This document shows positions 14,305 to 21,850 of a DNA stretch of 32,198 bases, piece by piece (position 1 is the first letter of the stretch; the number at the start of each line of letters is the position of its first letter). The DNA comes from Oscillospiraceae bacterium (GTDB lineage Bacteria > Bacillota > Clostridia > Oscillospirales > CAG-272), in the NCBI GenBank assembly GCA_015064285.1, contig SVSN01000029.1:1-32198 (forward strand), given 5' to 3'. The translations under genes were made by a program, and so were the position numbers. The notes below the pieces were generated by a model that ran no database searches, had not been told where the DNA came from, and was given only the letters and a program-made list of their open reading frames with translations.

Positions 14305-16362
14305 ATTCTTCCACCGGATTTCCGCAAACACGCCATCCGGAAGTTCAGGGGCTTTTCTGGTGCCGTCCAGCCGGTAGCCAAGGATTCCTTCGATCAGCAC
14401 GGAAATGGGAGCGCTGGCCCAGGGGTGACAGAGGGAGGTGTTCCATTTCTGTTCCTTGCCCCAGGCTTCGTAGCAGGTGGAGGCGCCTTCCTTCACCATG
14501 TTGTACCAGGCTTCATCGCAGATCAGGAACTGATACGCAGCGTCACGGTATCCGGCTCTGCAAAGGCCGTGGAGCATGAAGTAGGTCACATACACACCCG
14601 CACGGATACCCTTGCCGATAACAACCTTTGCTACAGCGTCCTCGTATCCGTCCGGGCAGATGCCGTAGTACAGGGGAATACAGTTGGACTGGAGCGCACT
14701 GTGGGCGGTCTTTTTGCTGTCGTGGTAGCAGCCTTCTGTTTTGTCGAAAAATGCAGCATTGAAGGATTCCTTTACCTTGTCTGCCAGGGGTTCATAATCC
14801 GTACCGGCAATCCGGCACAGTTCTTCATACCCATACAGACAGCCTGTCCAAAAAGCATTCAGCACGCAGTGAGGCCCTGCTTCCGGTACCGGTTCCAGCA
14901 CGAAATCATAGCCGTCACGGAGATTTTTCGGCCAGTCCACCAGATTCCACATGGTGTCTAAACCTTCCAGCAGACCGTCACCGTTCATGAAGGTTTTGAA
15001 ATAGTCGATCATCCCGGTCAGGGTGGGTATGGCGGCACGAAGGAACTCCAGATTGCCGGTAAAATCGTAATGCCGCTTCAGCAGAATGGGCAGCTGCAGG
15101 GAGTAGTCAGCGATTTTCTGATCCAGCGCACCGGGGGTCACGGCACGGATACCTGGGAAATACCGGGCAGAATCCAGCTGGGCGATAATGGCTCTTTCCA
15201 TCATGGTGGGATCCCCGGTCAGCCACAGGTGAGAATGGGAGGTGATGGTCAGATCCCCGGCATACTGGCCTTTTTCTCTGTGAGGACAGTCCATGAACAC
15301 TTCCTGTGCACCTACACGGACGCCTTCCTTACAGATCCGGAATACATCCGCCAACCGGTCATCGTTGGTTTCCAGACAACAGTGGTCGTAATCGTAAGGC
15401 GCGTACCGTGCGTCAGCAGTCAGATCCCAAGCGGGAGAACCGGACACCGGCTGAATTTCCACATAGCGGAAGGTTTTGTAATCGTACTGGCGGATTTCGT
15501 TCTTTCCTTCCGCCAGAGTAATGGTTTCGTCATACTTGCAGTTGCAGCGCATTTCGTAGCGCACACCGTCAGCAGCAACAGGAGAGTCCGGATCCGCATC
15601 GGCCAGCAGTTCTTCTCCTGCCAGAATACGCACCTGGTCCCCATCATGTCCCACCAGAGACAGACGGATATGGGCAGCAATTTCCGTACCGAAATCGTAC
15701 AGCATACCGCCGTTCGGTCTTCTTTCTCCGTCAGGCAGCAGCATCCATTCCTGCACCGGCTTTTTCTGTCGGATGGAAATAATGGGTGCAGGCATTTCGT
15801 CAAGCGCATACACGGGATCAGCGATCAGAACGGCTTTTTCCGGCGCACTCAGCATCAGGTGACAGTCATAATGTTCCAGAAACTGGGTGTGGTATCCGGT
15901 GTGTTCCTTACCAAGGTACCGGGGATCTTCCGCACACATCCAGTTTTCATCGGTAGCGGCAATGGTATTCTCCCCCTGATCGATCTGACAGAGCAGTCCG
16001 CAGCGCAGGTCGGCGCTTTCCCAGACACGGTTGTACAGTCCCTGGCTGTAGACATGGACAGCAATCCGGTTTTCGCCGGTTTTCAGAAATCCGGTCACAT
16101 CCGTCCGGTTCCAGGCATATCGGAACAGATAGGAGGGTGCAGGCCCCTGGCATACATATGTATCATTGATGTACAGCACATAATAATCGTCCGCGCTGAT
16201 GGAAACCGTGCACACACCCTTCGCAGGATCGGCGGTTATGGTTTTGGTAAACCAGAAATGACGGTTCTGGTACTCTACAGGGCTGTCTTTCGGATCCGGT
16301 TCCACGGGAGTCACATCCGCAAAGGCCTTCGGCAGGATCCATTTTGCATTCCAGTTCTGCAT
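14299..16362 (-). CDS. GH78-like alpha-L-rhamnosidase
   Basis: A 687-residue cytoplasmic enzyme of the alpha-L-rhamnosidase type. The N-terminal half (about 1-330) holds beta-sandwich domains, including FWFTKTITADPAKGVCTVSISADDYYVLYINDTYV, the sugar-binding-like module of the family. The catalytic (alpha/alpha)6 barrel starts near 335, with the diagnostic DCPHREKGQYAGD at 358-370. STCYEAW places a second conserved carboxylate at Glu 632, and a short beta domain ends the protein. It would remove terminal rhamnose, or a related deoxysugar or uronate, from plant or microbial glycans. No signal peptide is present. GGAG precedes the ATG by seven bases. Third gene of an operon after the ROK kinase and SIS isomerase; the gap to the SIS gene is 27 bases. 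Confidence 0.85.
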   Translation of the reverse strand: MQNWNAKWILPKAFADVTPVEPDPKDSPVEYQNRHFWFTKTITADPAKGVCTVSISADDYYVLYINDTYVCQGPAPSYLFRYAWNRTDVTGFLKTGENRIAVHVYSQGLYNRVWESADLRCGLLCQIDQGENTIAATDENWMCAEDPRYLGKEHTGYHTQFLEHYDCHLMLSAPEKAVLIADPVYALDEMPAPIISIRQKKPVQEWMLLPDGERRPNGGMLYDFGTEIAAHIRLSLVGHDGDQVRILAGEELLADADPDSPVAADGVRYEMRCNCKYDETITLAEGKNEIRQYDYKTFRYVEIQPVSGSPAWDLTADARYAPYDYDHCCLETNDDRLADVFRICKEGVRVGAQEVFMDCPHREKGQYAGDLTITSHSHLWLTGDPTMMERAIIAQLDSARYFPGIRAVTPGALDQKIADYSLQLPILLKRHYDFTGNLEFLRAAIPTLTGMIDYFKTFMNGDGLLEGLDTMWNLVDWPKNLRDGYDFVLEPVPEAGPHCVLNAFWTGCLYGYEELCRIAGTDYEPLADKVKESFNAAFFDKTEGCYHDSKKTAHSALQSNCIPLYYGICPDGYEDAVAKVVIGKGIRAGVYVTYFMLHGLCRAGYRDAAYQFLICDEAWYNMVKEGASTCYEAWGKEQKWNTSLCHPWASAPISVLIEGILGYRLDGTRKAPELPDGVFAEIRWKNK

Positions 16363-16389
16363 ATATGTTCTCCTTTACTGTTTGCAGTG

Positions 16390-17040
16390 TTATCGGCACT
16401 GCTGTTCATCAGCGGCAAAAACCGTATCTTCCAGAGCGGCGCAGAGCCAGTGGTAAACCGGCAGATGCAGTTCCTGTACTTTATAGGTTTCGGTTTCCGG
16501 CACCCGGATGGTCACATCACAGATGGCGGACAGCACCGATTCCTTTGCTCCGGTGAGACCGATGGTCACAAGCCCCATGGCTTTGGCAACCTTCATGGCG
16601 TTGACCACGTTTTTCGAGTTGCCGGAGGTGGTAATGCCCATCACCAGATCTCCGGGTCTGCCGTAGCCGTACACCTGCTGGGCAAACACCATATCGGCAG
16701 CCACATCGTTATTGAATGCGGTCTGCACGGCACTCTGGGATACCAGCGAAATGGCGGGAATCCCTCTCTGGAGATTGGCGGCAAAATAGTCCGCATCCTC
16801 CGGGAAAAGACCGGCAAAAGCTTCTCTGTCAGCCTGCAGAGGCGGTCTTTTCAGAAGAAACCCTTTCATCAGTTCCCCGACAATATGCTCGGAATCCGCC
16901 GCACTGCCGCCGTTGCCGCAAAGCAGCATCTTCCCGCCGCCTTCATACACGGCGAGCATTTTTTCATACGCTTTTACGATATCCCCTGCACAAACGGAAA
17001 GCGCAGGATACCGGTCTGTGAGAATCTGTATTTGCATCAT
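16390..17040 (-). CDS. SIS-domain phosphosugar isomerase, GmhA-like
   Basis: A 216-residue single-SIS-domain protein. LLCGNGGSAADSEHIVGELM (about 39-58) is close to the signature of sedoheptulose-7-phosphate isomerase GmhA. Other segments are FNNDVAADMVFAQQV, the phosphate-binding TTSGNSKNVVNAMKVAKAMG and a C-terminal ELHLPVYHWLCAALE, where GmhA places its catalytic His. GmhA makes the heptose precursor of LPS or S-layer glycans. In this Gram-positive context, between a ROK kinase and a rhamnosidase, the substrate could be another ketose phosphate. AAGGAG is five bases from the ATG at 17040 and eight from the next ATG at 17037; either may be used. Middle gene of the operon. Confidence 0.85.
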   Translation of the reverse strand: MMQIQILTDRYPALSVCAGDIVKAYEKMLAVYEGGGKMLLCGNGGSAADSEHIVGELMKGFLLKRPPLQADREAFAGLFPEDADYFAANLQRGIPAISLVSQSAVQTAFNNDVAADMVFAQQVYGYGRPGDLVMGITTSGNSKNVVNAMKVAKAMGLVTIGLTGAKESVLSAICDVTIRVPETETYKVQELHLPVYHWLCAALEDTVFAADEQQCR

Positions 17041-17094
17041 AACCACTCCTTCAAAAAACCAGTCCATCGGCCCAAAAACGTCCGGGCTGCACTT

Positions 17095-17115
17095 TGTAAT
17101 TCTTATTTCTTAATT
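17095..17115 (-). repeat. Short heptamer array at the ROK kinase stop codon
   Basis: On the minus strand AATTAAG, AAATAAG and AATTACA follow the stop codon of the ROK gene, inside the 73-base gap to the SIS start. Only the central unit is perfect. A weak GGCCC/GGGCT hairpin lies just downstream without a good T run. Confidence 0.55.
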
Positions 17116-18067
17116 AACTCGCCCACGTGTGCCCTTCCGCGGCTACGGTCAGTGCAGCAATGTCCCCGATGTTTTCTTCCAGTTTGGCGGGAACCACTTC
17201 CACTGCACTGTACGCCAGGGGCAGAGTTTCACGGCGCAGTACAGCCTGCATCTTGTCGCACAGCAGAGCGCTGTCCCGCATATAGATGGAACCAAGCACA
17301 ATCCGTTCCGGATTCAGTACATCTACCAGAATGGCAAGACCGGCACCCAGCTTTTCCGCGCAGATATCGTATACCCGCACGGCATCCTCATGCCCATCTC
17401 TGGCGGCGATGGCTACGGATTTTGCGGTAATTTCGTTCATTTTATCCATAGAGTCACAGTAGGAGGGCGTTTTTCCCTGCTGGAACAGCTCCATCGCTAC
17501 GGTTCTGCCAATCTGGGCAATGCCGCTGCCGCTGCAGAAACCTTCAAAAGAACCGGACTTTCCGTATCCCACCGGGCCGTGCTCCGCAATCCGCACATGA
17601 CCGATTTCTCCGGCCATATCGGAAGCACCGCTGTACAGCTTTCCGTCCAGCACAAGTCCTGCGCCCATGCCGGTGCCGAAGGTCAGAAAAATCATGGAAC
17701 GGGTACCCACACCGGCGCCGTATTTCCATTCCGCCAGTGCACAGGCATTGGCGTCGTTACAAAGGTAGGCGGGCAGACCGGTGGCTTCTCTGAGCAGACG
17801 GGTGATTTCGATTTTGTCCCAGCCGGGCAGATTCGGAGGGGACAGGATTACGCCATTACGGGAGTCCAGAGGCCCGCCGCAGCTGACACCGATGGATTCC
17901 ACAGCTTCCGGACTGGCCTGACACAGTCCCACCGCACTTTCCAGAATCTGGTTCAGGGTGGTGTTTACATCGGCCGTGTCAAATTTCACCTTCCGTACGA
18001 TGGTTCCATCCTTTTTCCCAAGCACCAGTGCACATTTGGTTCCGCCTATATCAATTCCCAGATACAT
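17114..18067 (-). CDS. ROK family sugar kinase
   Basis: A 317-residue ROK protein, without the N-terminal helix-turn-helix of the NagC/XylR-type repressors, so most likely a kinase. YLGIDIGGTKCALVLGKKDG is the ATP phosphate-binding loop and LCNDANACALAEWKYGAG carries the catalytic Asp. MIFLTFGTGMGAGLVLDGKLYSG and GEIGHVRI follow as usual. The zinc-binding C-x-C-G-x-x-G-C-x-E motif is replaced by V-G-Y-G-K-S-G-S-F-E: all three cysteines are missing although the His of GEIGH is kept. Substrate could be glucose, allose, fructose or N-acetylmannosamine; the sequence does not decide. GGAGG precedes the ATG. First gene of the ROK-SIS-GH78 operon. Confidence 0.88.
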   Translation of the reverse strand: MYLGIDIGGTKCALVLGKKDGTIVRKVKFDTADVNTTLNQILESAVGLCQASPEAVESIGVSCGGPLDSRNGVILSPPNLPGWDKIEITRLLREATGLPAYLCNDANACALAEWKYGAGVGTRSMIFLTFGTGMGAGLVLDGKLYSGASDMAGEIGHVRIAEHGPVGYGKSGSFEGFCSGSGIAQIGRTVAMELFQQGKTPSYCDSMDKMNEITAKSVAIAARDGHEDAVRVYDICAEKLGAGLAILVDVLNPERIVLGSIYMRDSALLCDKMQAVLRRETLPLAYSAVEVVPAKLEENIGDIAALTVAAEGHTWAS

Positions 18068-18093
18068 AATTTCCTCCGACAGCTTTTTTCTTT

Positions 18094-18121
18094 ATTGTAT
18101 CATATTTCCGGCATTTTACAA
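18094..18121 (-). promoter_or_regulatory. Probable promoter of the ROK-SIS-GH78 operon
   Basis: Minus-strand TTGTAA (18116-18121) and TACAAT (18094-18099) with a 16-base spacer, about 27 bases before the ATG. Confidence 0.55.
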
Positions 18122-18127
18122 GACTTT

Positions 18128-18143
18128 CCTGTGAATTTACAGG
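18128..18143 (+). repeat. CCTGTGAATTTACAGG inverted repeat, copy 1
   Basis: A 16-base imperfect palindrome with CCTGT and ACAGG arms. A 15-base copy in the opposite orientation lies at 19615-19629. Confidence 0.5.
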
Positions 18144-18144
18144 G

Positions 18145-18190
18145 AAAAACCGCTTTCCCCCACCAACCGGCAGGAAAAAGCGGTTTTTGT
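18145..18190. terminator. Terminator after the DUF1540 gene
   Basis: Arms AAAACCGCTTT and AAAGCGGTTTT form a strong stem with A and T runs on both sides. It closes the minus-strand DUF1540 transcript. Confidence 0.85.
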
Positions 18191-18195
18191 TTTAT

Positions 18196-18393
18196 TTATC
18201 GGGTTTCACAGTTGCCGGATGCACAGCCGCCCAGAACGAAGGATTCACAGTCCACACACTGTACCACAGTGGGGTTCTTTTCGTGGGTACCGATGACTAC
18301 CTTTTCCAGAGAGCAGTAGTTTTCGGTCTGTACATGGTGGGCACAGTTCTTGACAGAGCAGGAGATGCAGTGGTTAGGCTTTTTAATTTCCAT
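18196..18393 (-). CDS. DUF1540 domain protein
   Basis: A 65-residue cysteine-rich protein with eight Cys. NHCISCSVKNCAHH, NYCSLEKVVIG and CVDCESFVLGG follow the DUF1540 pattern of small, probably metal-binding proteins common in Clostridia and often linked to sporulation or stress; function is unknown. The ATG at 18393 is preferred, with GAGG ten bases upstream; an in-frame ATG at 18402 directly abuts the same Shine-Dalgarno and is too close to use it. That Shine-Dalgarno lies in the arm of a hairpin (see 18404-18447). It follows the CapA-like gene in the same orientation after 87 bases. Confidence 0.85.
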   Translation of the reverse strand: MEIKKPNHCISCSVKNCAHHVQTENYCSLEKVVIGTHEKNPTVVQCVDCESFVLGGCASGNCETR

Positions 18394-18403
18394 GAGTATC
18401 ATA

Positions 18404-18447
18404 CCTCGGTTTTCTGTTGTAAAATTCTCCGGTGAGAATTTCCGAGG
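18404..18447 (-). promoter_or_regulatory. Leader hairpin covering the DUF1540 ribosome site
   Basis: On the minus strand CCTCGG (18442-18447) pairs with CCGAGG (18404-18409), which contains the Shine-Dalgarno of the DUF1540 gene. Directly stacked inside is AAATTCTC/GAGAATTT around a four-base loop. A 12-base bulge lies on one side. The inner hairpin with its four T could also act as a weak terminator for the upstream gene. Confidence 0.55.
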
Positions 18448-18480
18448 ATAGTATGCCCGGAATCTGCGGCGGTTATTCTC

Positions 18481-19524
18481 TTATTTTCCGGCAGGATCGG
18501 GAATGGGCTGCCAGGGTTCCATGTACGCAAGGAACGGAATCATCTCCCAGCTCCAGCTGTCGATACGGTCACCTGCACACAGCAGCTGTACCTGAAAGAC
18601 CCCGGTGACAAGATCCGGGAAACGGGTATCTCCGGAAAGAAAACTGCCGAGCGAGGGCACGATCACACCGCTGCCGTAGGATACGGGATCATACAGTTTT
18701 GTGGAATGGGATGCCAGCACCATATCTGCACCCGCATCGATCATGGAACAGTATGCGGCAAACACCGTTTCGTCATCCGGTTCCAGTCCCATATGTCCAT
18801 GGGGATAAACAATCGTCATATCACAGGTGCCGGATGCAGTGCGAACCCAGTTCAGAATCCGCGGAAGGTCATTTTCGCTGTCTTCCAGTGTGCAGGTGTA
18901 TACACCAATACGGATGCCATATTTTTCCAGATACACAGCATTTTCGTCGTCGCCCCACAACACACCGGCTTTTTCCAGTGCCGCTTTGGTATCCGCATAT
19001 CCTTCTGCACCATAGTCACCGGTATGTTCTGTTGCCAGAGAGACCACATCGATACTGCCCGAGGACAGTACCTGCGCCCCTTCGGAAGAGGCAAGATACC
19101 ATGATCGTTCTCCGTCAGCTTTATCCACAGGCCGGTATTCCCCGTCACTGAACACACTGCCCAATGCCGCTACTGTCCAGTCATCTGCCTCCAGAACCGG
19201 AAGCGCACCGGCAAGAAAATATGCCGGTCCTTCGGTTTCAATAGCTTCATTAAAAGTACCGTAAGCACTGCTGCCCAGCATGGAACCAACCAGACAGTTG
19301 CCCACAAAGCTGACCGTCATTACCTGTCTGGAATCTGCCGGTTCTTCTACAGAAGGCACACGTGTCGCCGGATCCGCCTGCGTCAGAAGCGTGCCGGTTT
19401 CCAGTACCGGTACATAATTGGCTGCGCTCCCGAGAGCACTGCCGATGATCATCCCGCCGGTAAGCAGTGCCAGTGCCGCAGCACACACCGTCCGTTTCAG
19501 CTGGATGGAATTTTTCAGATTCAT
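18481..19524 (-). CDS. CapA-like exported protein with degenerate active site
   Basis: A 347-residue protein with an N-terminal signal or anchor helix (about residues 11-33). A Thr/Pro/Glu-rich linker is followed by a CapA/PGA_cap domain (about 68-335). CapA proteins are metallophosphatase-like and take part in poly-gamma-glutamate or capsule synthesis. The conserved strand order is visible (VSFVGNCLVGSMLG, IDVVSLATEHTGDYGAEGYADT, VYPHGHMGLEPDDET, GADMVLASHSTKLYDP). The usual FxGD is GN here (Asn 76), ANNH is ATEH, HWGxEY is HGHMGLEP and GHHPHV is ASHSTKL. Several metal ligands are therefore missing. It may be a non-catalytic or altered-substrate relative. AGGAGGG precedes the ATG; the gene has its own promoter and lies downstream of dpaB. 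Confidence 0.78.
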   Translation of the reverse strand: MNLKNSIQLKRTVCAAALALLTGGMIIGSALGSAANYVPVLETGTLLTQADPATRVPSVEEPADSRQVMTVSFVGNCLVGSMLGSSAYGTFNEAIETEGPAYFLAGALPVLEADDWTVAALGSVFSDGEYRPVDKADGERSWYLASSEGAQVLSSGSIDVVSLATEHTGDYGAEGYADTKAALEKAGVLWGDDENAVYLEKYGIRIGVYTCTLEDSENDLPRILNWVRTASGTCDMTIVYPHGHMGLEPDDETVFAAYCSMIDAGADMVLASHSTKLYDPVSYGSGVIVPSLGSFLSGDTRFPDLVTGVFQVQLLCAGDRIDSWSWEMIPFLAYMEPWQPIPDPAGK

Positions 19525-19579
19525 CAGCCGCCCTCCTTTTTGTAGAACTCACATTTTTATCCTGTTGGATATTTGATAC

Positions 19580-19608
19580 AGTATATCATATTTAAGGACA
19601 AAAAGCAA
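19580..19608 (-). promoter_or_regulatory. Promoter of the CapA-like gene
   Basis: Minus-strand TTGCTT (19603-19608) and TATACT (19580-19585) with a 17-base spacer. Confidence 0.6.
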
Positions 19609-19614
19609 GAGGTA

Positions 19615-19653
19615 CTGTAAATTCACAGGGAATTTCCCGTGCAGATTTCACAG
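19615..19653 (-). repeat. Inverted repeat after dpaB, containing copy 2 of the CCTGTGAATTTACAG repeat
   Basis: On the minus strand CTGTGAAAT and ATTTACAG pair, with GGGAAATTCCC inside. The left arm overlaps the dpaB stop. There is no T run, so it is a poor intrinsic terminator. Bases 19615-19629 repeat 18128-18142 in opposite orientation. Confidence 0.5.
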
Positions 19654-20199
19654 TTTTCCATACTTTTTTTGAAGTATCCGTTCTATTTCCGCAGGAACAG
19701 CAGAAAAATCCGCTACCAGTGAATGGGGTTTATGCACCGGATCATCCATGGACATAGGCGCAAAATACACGTGTTTTCTTCCCCGCATCACGGCAATATT
19801 TTCCAGATTGGCAGCCAGTGCATCGTTTGTTGCCAATGCCAAAAGCAGCGGCCGGTCAGCCCGCAGCTGTGCTTTTGCCGCCATGGTTACTGCAGTATCC
19901 GTGATCCCATGGGCCATTTTGGCAAGGGTATTTCCGCTGCAGGGGGCAATGACCAGCAAATCCAGCGGTTCCTTCGGACCAAGGGGTTCAGCTTCTGCGA
20001 TGGTACGGATGGGTTCTCTGCCGCAGAGCGCTTCCAGTATGGCCAGCAGATCTGCCGCTTTACCGAAACGGGTGTCAGTTGCCGCCACATTTTCACTTAC
20101 AATGGGAACAACGGTGTATTTCCGAACCAGTTCTTCCAGCACTGCCACCGCTTTTGCGTGTGTACAATAGGAACCGCACAGGGCGTAGCCGATTTTCAT
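19648..20199 (-). CDS. dpaB: Dipicolinate synthase subunit B
   Basis: A 183-residue flavoprotein-fold subunit (SpoVFB/DpaB) that works with DpaA to oxidise dihydrodipicolinate to dipicolinic acid in the mother cell during sporulation. MKIGYALCGSYCTHAKAV begins the nucleotide-binding fold. LLVIAPCSGNTLAKMAHGITDTAVTMAAKAQLR (about 81-113) is the family's flavin-binding-like motif, and RPLLLALATNDALAANLENIAVMRGRKHVYFAPMSMDDPVHKPHSLVADF is highly typical. Its ATG at 20199 overlaps the dpaA stop (ATGA), so the subunits are translationally coupled. AGGAAGAG supports the start. Confidence 0.94.
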   Translation of the reverse strand: MKIGYALCGSYCTHAKAVAVLEELVRKYTVVPIVSENVAATDTRFGKAADLLAILEALCGREPIRTIAEAEPLGPKEPLDLLVIAPCSGNTLAKMAHGITDTAVTMAAKAQLRADRPLLLALATNDALAANLENIAVMRGRKHVYFAPMSMDDPVHKPHSLVADFSAVPAEIERILQKKYGKL

Positions 20200-21110
20200 A
20201 TATCTCTTCCTTTCTGCAGTGCACTTTCCGGCTCCATATTCTGCCACAGGGAAATTTTCTCCAGAATGGCATCACACAGGATCCGTCCGGCGGTATGGGG
20301 AGCGGTTTTTCCGGGAAGTCCTGGAGCACGGATCAGACGGAGATGGCTGGGGAACTCCATTTCGCGGGGCAGTCCCTGTGCCAGTTCCACAAACAGGCAT
20401 CCCTCCGGCAGGGCTGCCAGGCAGGTATCCGTAAACACCGGCGCCGGAATGGTATTGAACAGGATCCGGCAGGGCTGCGGATCTTTGAGAAAGGAGGACA
20501 GCAGGATCGTCTCACATCCGTCACAGGCCGCTTCCGCCAGTGCTTCCGGTCGTCTGGCTGCCACAATCACCTGCGCCCCCAGCAAATGCAGTCTTGCCGC
20601 CAGTGCTCTGGCACACCGTCCGTATCCGGTGATCACCGCGGTGGTTTCCGGCAGAACCACGGGCAGTTCCCGGATGGCAATGGCAAGCGCCCCTTCCGCT
20701 GTCGGTACGGCGTTCAGAGTCTGTACTACGCCGTCCGCATAATAGTCAGTAAAATGTACTGCGTTTTCCTGTGCCATCCGCAGCACCACCTGAGGAATAA
20801 TTCCCCCCAGCAGCAGACTTCCCGGACGCAGGAAACGGCACAGGGCTTCCAGCGGTACTGTCTGGTTGGCATGGGGACAGACAGACAGTGTTTCTCCGTC
20901 CCGGGTCACGGGAATAGGCAGGATCCCTACCTGTGCGCCGGAAAGAGCTTCCTGCCATGTTTTGGTACCTCTGGCATATGGCGGAAGCTCAATTTCCGCA
21001 CATCCCCATACCGATATGGATGTATCCGGATACATCAGGTGAAGACCGGCAAGAATCATCTCCGTCCGCCTGTCTCCGCCCAGTACGGCAATTTTCTGAA
21101 TGGTTCGCAT
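20196..21110 (-). CDS. dpaA: Dipicolinate synthase subunit A
   Basis: A 304-residue NAD(P)-binding subunit (SpoVFA/DpaA). IAVLGGDRRTEMILAGL (about 7-23) opens the first domain and AVITGYGRCARALAARLHLLGAQVIVAARRPEALA (about 158-190) is the Rossmann motif. Between them, DYYADGVVQTLNAVPTAEGALAIAI is the segment that identifies dipicolinate synthase. Dipicolinic acid chelates calcium in the spore core and gives heat resistance; many Clostridia lack this enzyme and use EtfA instead, so its presence is informative. GGGAGG lies five bases before the ATG. No asd, dapG or dapA gene adjoins the pair, unlike the Bacillus operon. I did not find a convincing sigma-K promoter by eye. Confidence 0.93.
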   Translation of the reverse strand: MRTIQKIAVLGGDRRTEMILAGLHLMYPDTSISVWGCAEIELPPYARGTKTWQEALSGAQVGILPIPVTRDGETLSVCPHANQTVPLEALCRFLRPGSLLLGGIIPQVVLRMAQENAVHFTDYYADGVVQTLNAVPTAEGALAIAIRELPVVLPETTAVITGYGRCARALAARLHLLGAQVIVAARRPEALAEAACDGCETILLSSFLKDPQPCRILFNTIPAPVFTDTCLAALPEGCLFVELAQGLPREMEFPSHLRLIRAPGLPGKTAPHTAGRILCDAILEKISLWQNMEPESALQKGRDI

Positions 21111-21180
21111 ATTACCTCCCTGCTTTATCGGTCATTTGCGGAAAGATACATTTCCTTTATCAGAATATGCGCAGGCAGAG

Positions 21181-21206
21181 AAAAAGGAGAGCGTTTCCGC
21201 TCTCCC
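21181..21206 (-). terminator. Terminator after the fucosidase-GNAT operon
   Basis: A perfect eight-pair stem (GGAGAGCG, GAAA tetraloop, CGCTCTCC) followed by TTTTTC on the minus strand. Confidence 0.93.
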
Positions 21207-21215
21207 CGGCTCGTT

Positions 21216-21821
21216 TTATTTCGTCCAGATTTCTCCGTCGTAGGTCAGGAAGGTACGGTCTTCCCAGCCCATTTCGTCCAGAATCACAGTCCATCGTTCG
21301 TCAACCGGTTTGGCATCCTCGGAGGGATCCTCGAAGAATACCGGTTTGAAGCCTGCGGTAAGGTAATTCTTGATGGCGGGACGGCGCCAGTCATCGGTCA
21401 CCAGACGCACCTTTTCCACACCGGCTTCCGCCAGTCTTTCCAGACCTCTTGCCAGCATAGCGTGCCCCAGCTTCTTGCCCCGGACTTCCGCCAGAGAACC
21501 TACCATATGGATCCAGCCCTCCCCTGTGTCCCGGATGTGGGCGGTCAGGGTAGCAACCGGACGATCCGTTGCTTTTTCGCAGACAAAGAATACGTCCGTG
21601 GCAGGTACCAGCAGCGGGGTATTGGTGATCGCATTGGTATAGGATTCTTTCGTGGCGTTTTCTCCGATCAGCTGGAAACGGCATACATCTACCCATGCAT
21701 CGATTTCCGCCGGGTCTTCCTCACCGGATTCGAGAATCCGAATGTTCCGGATGTAATAATCTTCGTGAATCGGATAAGGTTTCACTTCGCCCATCAGTTT
21801 GAGCATTTTCAGCTGCTGCAT
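21216..21821 (-). CDS. GNAT family N-acetyltransferase
   Basis: A 201-residue GNAT enzyme. WIHMVGSLAEVRGKKLGHAMLARGLERLAEAG (about 103-134) is the acetyl-CoA motif A, with the R-G-K-K-L-G-H pyrophosphate loop. VRLVTDDWRRPAIKNYLTAGFKPVF is motif B. The protein extends about 40 residues at the N-terminus and 30 at the C-terminus beyond a minimal GNAT. GGAGG lies five bases before the ATG. It begins 29 bases after the stop of the fucosidase gene with no terminator between, so the two share a transcript. Acetylation of a released amino sugar is possible but speculative. Confidence 0.86.
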   Translation of the reverse strand: MQQLKMLKLMGEVKPYPIHEDYYIRNIRILESGEEDPAEIDAWVDVCRFQLIGENATKESYTNAITNTPLLVPATDVFFVCEKATDRPVATLTAHIRDTGEGWIHMVGSLAEVRGKKLGHAMLARGLERLAEAGVEKVRLVTDDWRRPAIKNYLTAGFKPVFFEDPSEDAKPVDERWTVILDEMGWEDRTFLTYDGEIWTK

Positions 21822-21850
21822 ATGTACCTCCGTATGGTTTTGTTCGTGTT

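Noticed and set aside
17041..17113. A terminator between the ROK and SIS genes
   Set aside because: The GGCCC/GGGCT pairing is only about five bases long with no proper T run, so I treat the three genes as one operon.
15070..17430. A 786-codon plus-strand frame opposite the GH78, SIS and ROK genes
   Set aside because: It spans three real genes and their gaps in antisense, with no start signal or domain.
21111..21180. A sigma-K promoter for dpaA
   Set aside because: CATATTC-like and GATAAAG strings are present, but no match to CATANNNTA with an AC -35 element could be made.
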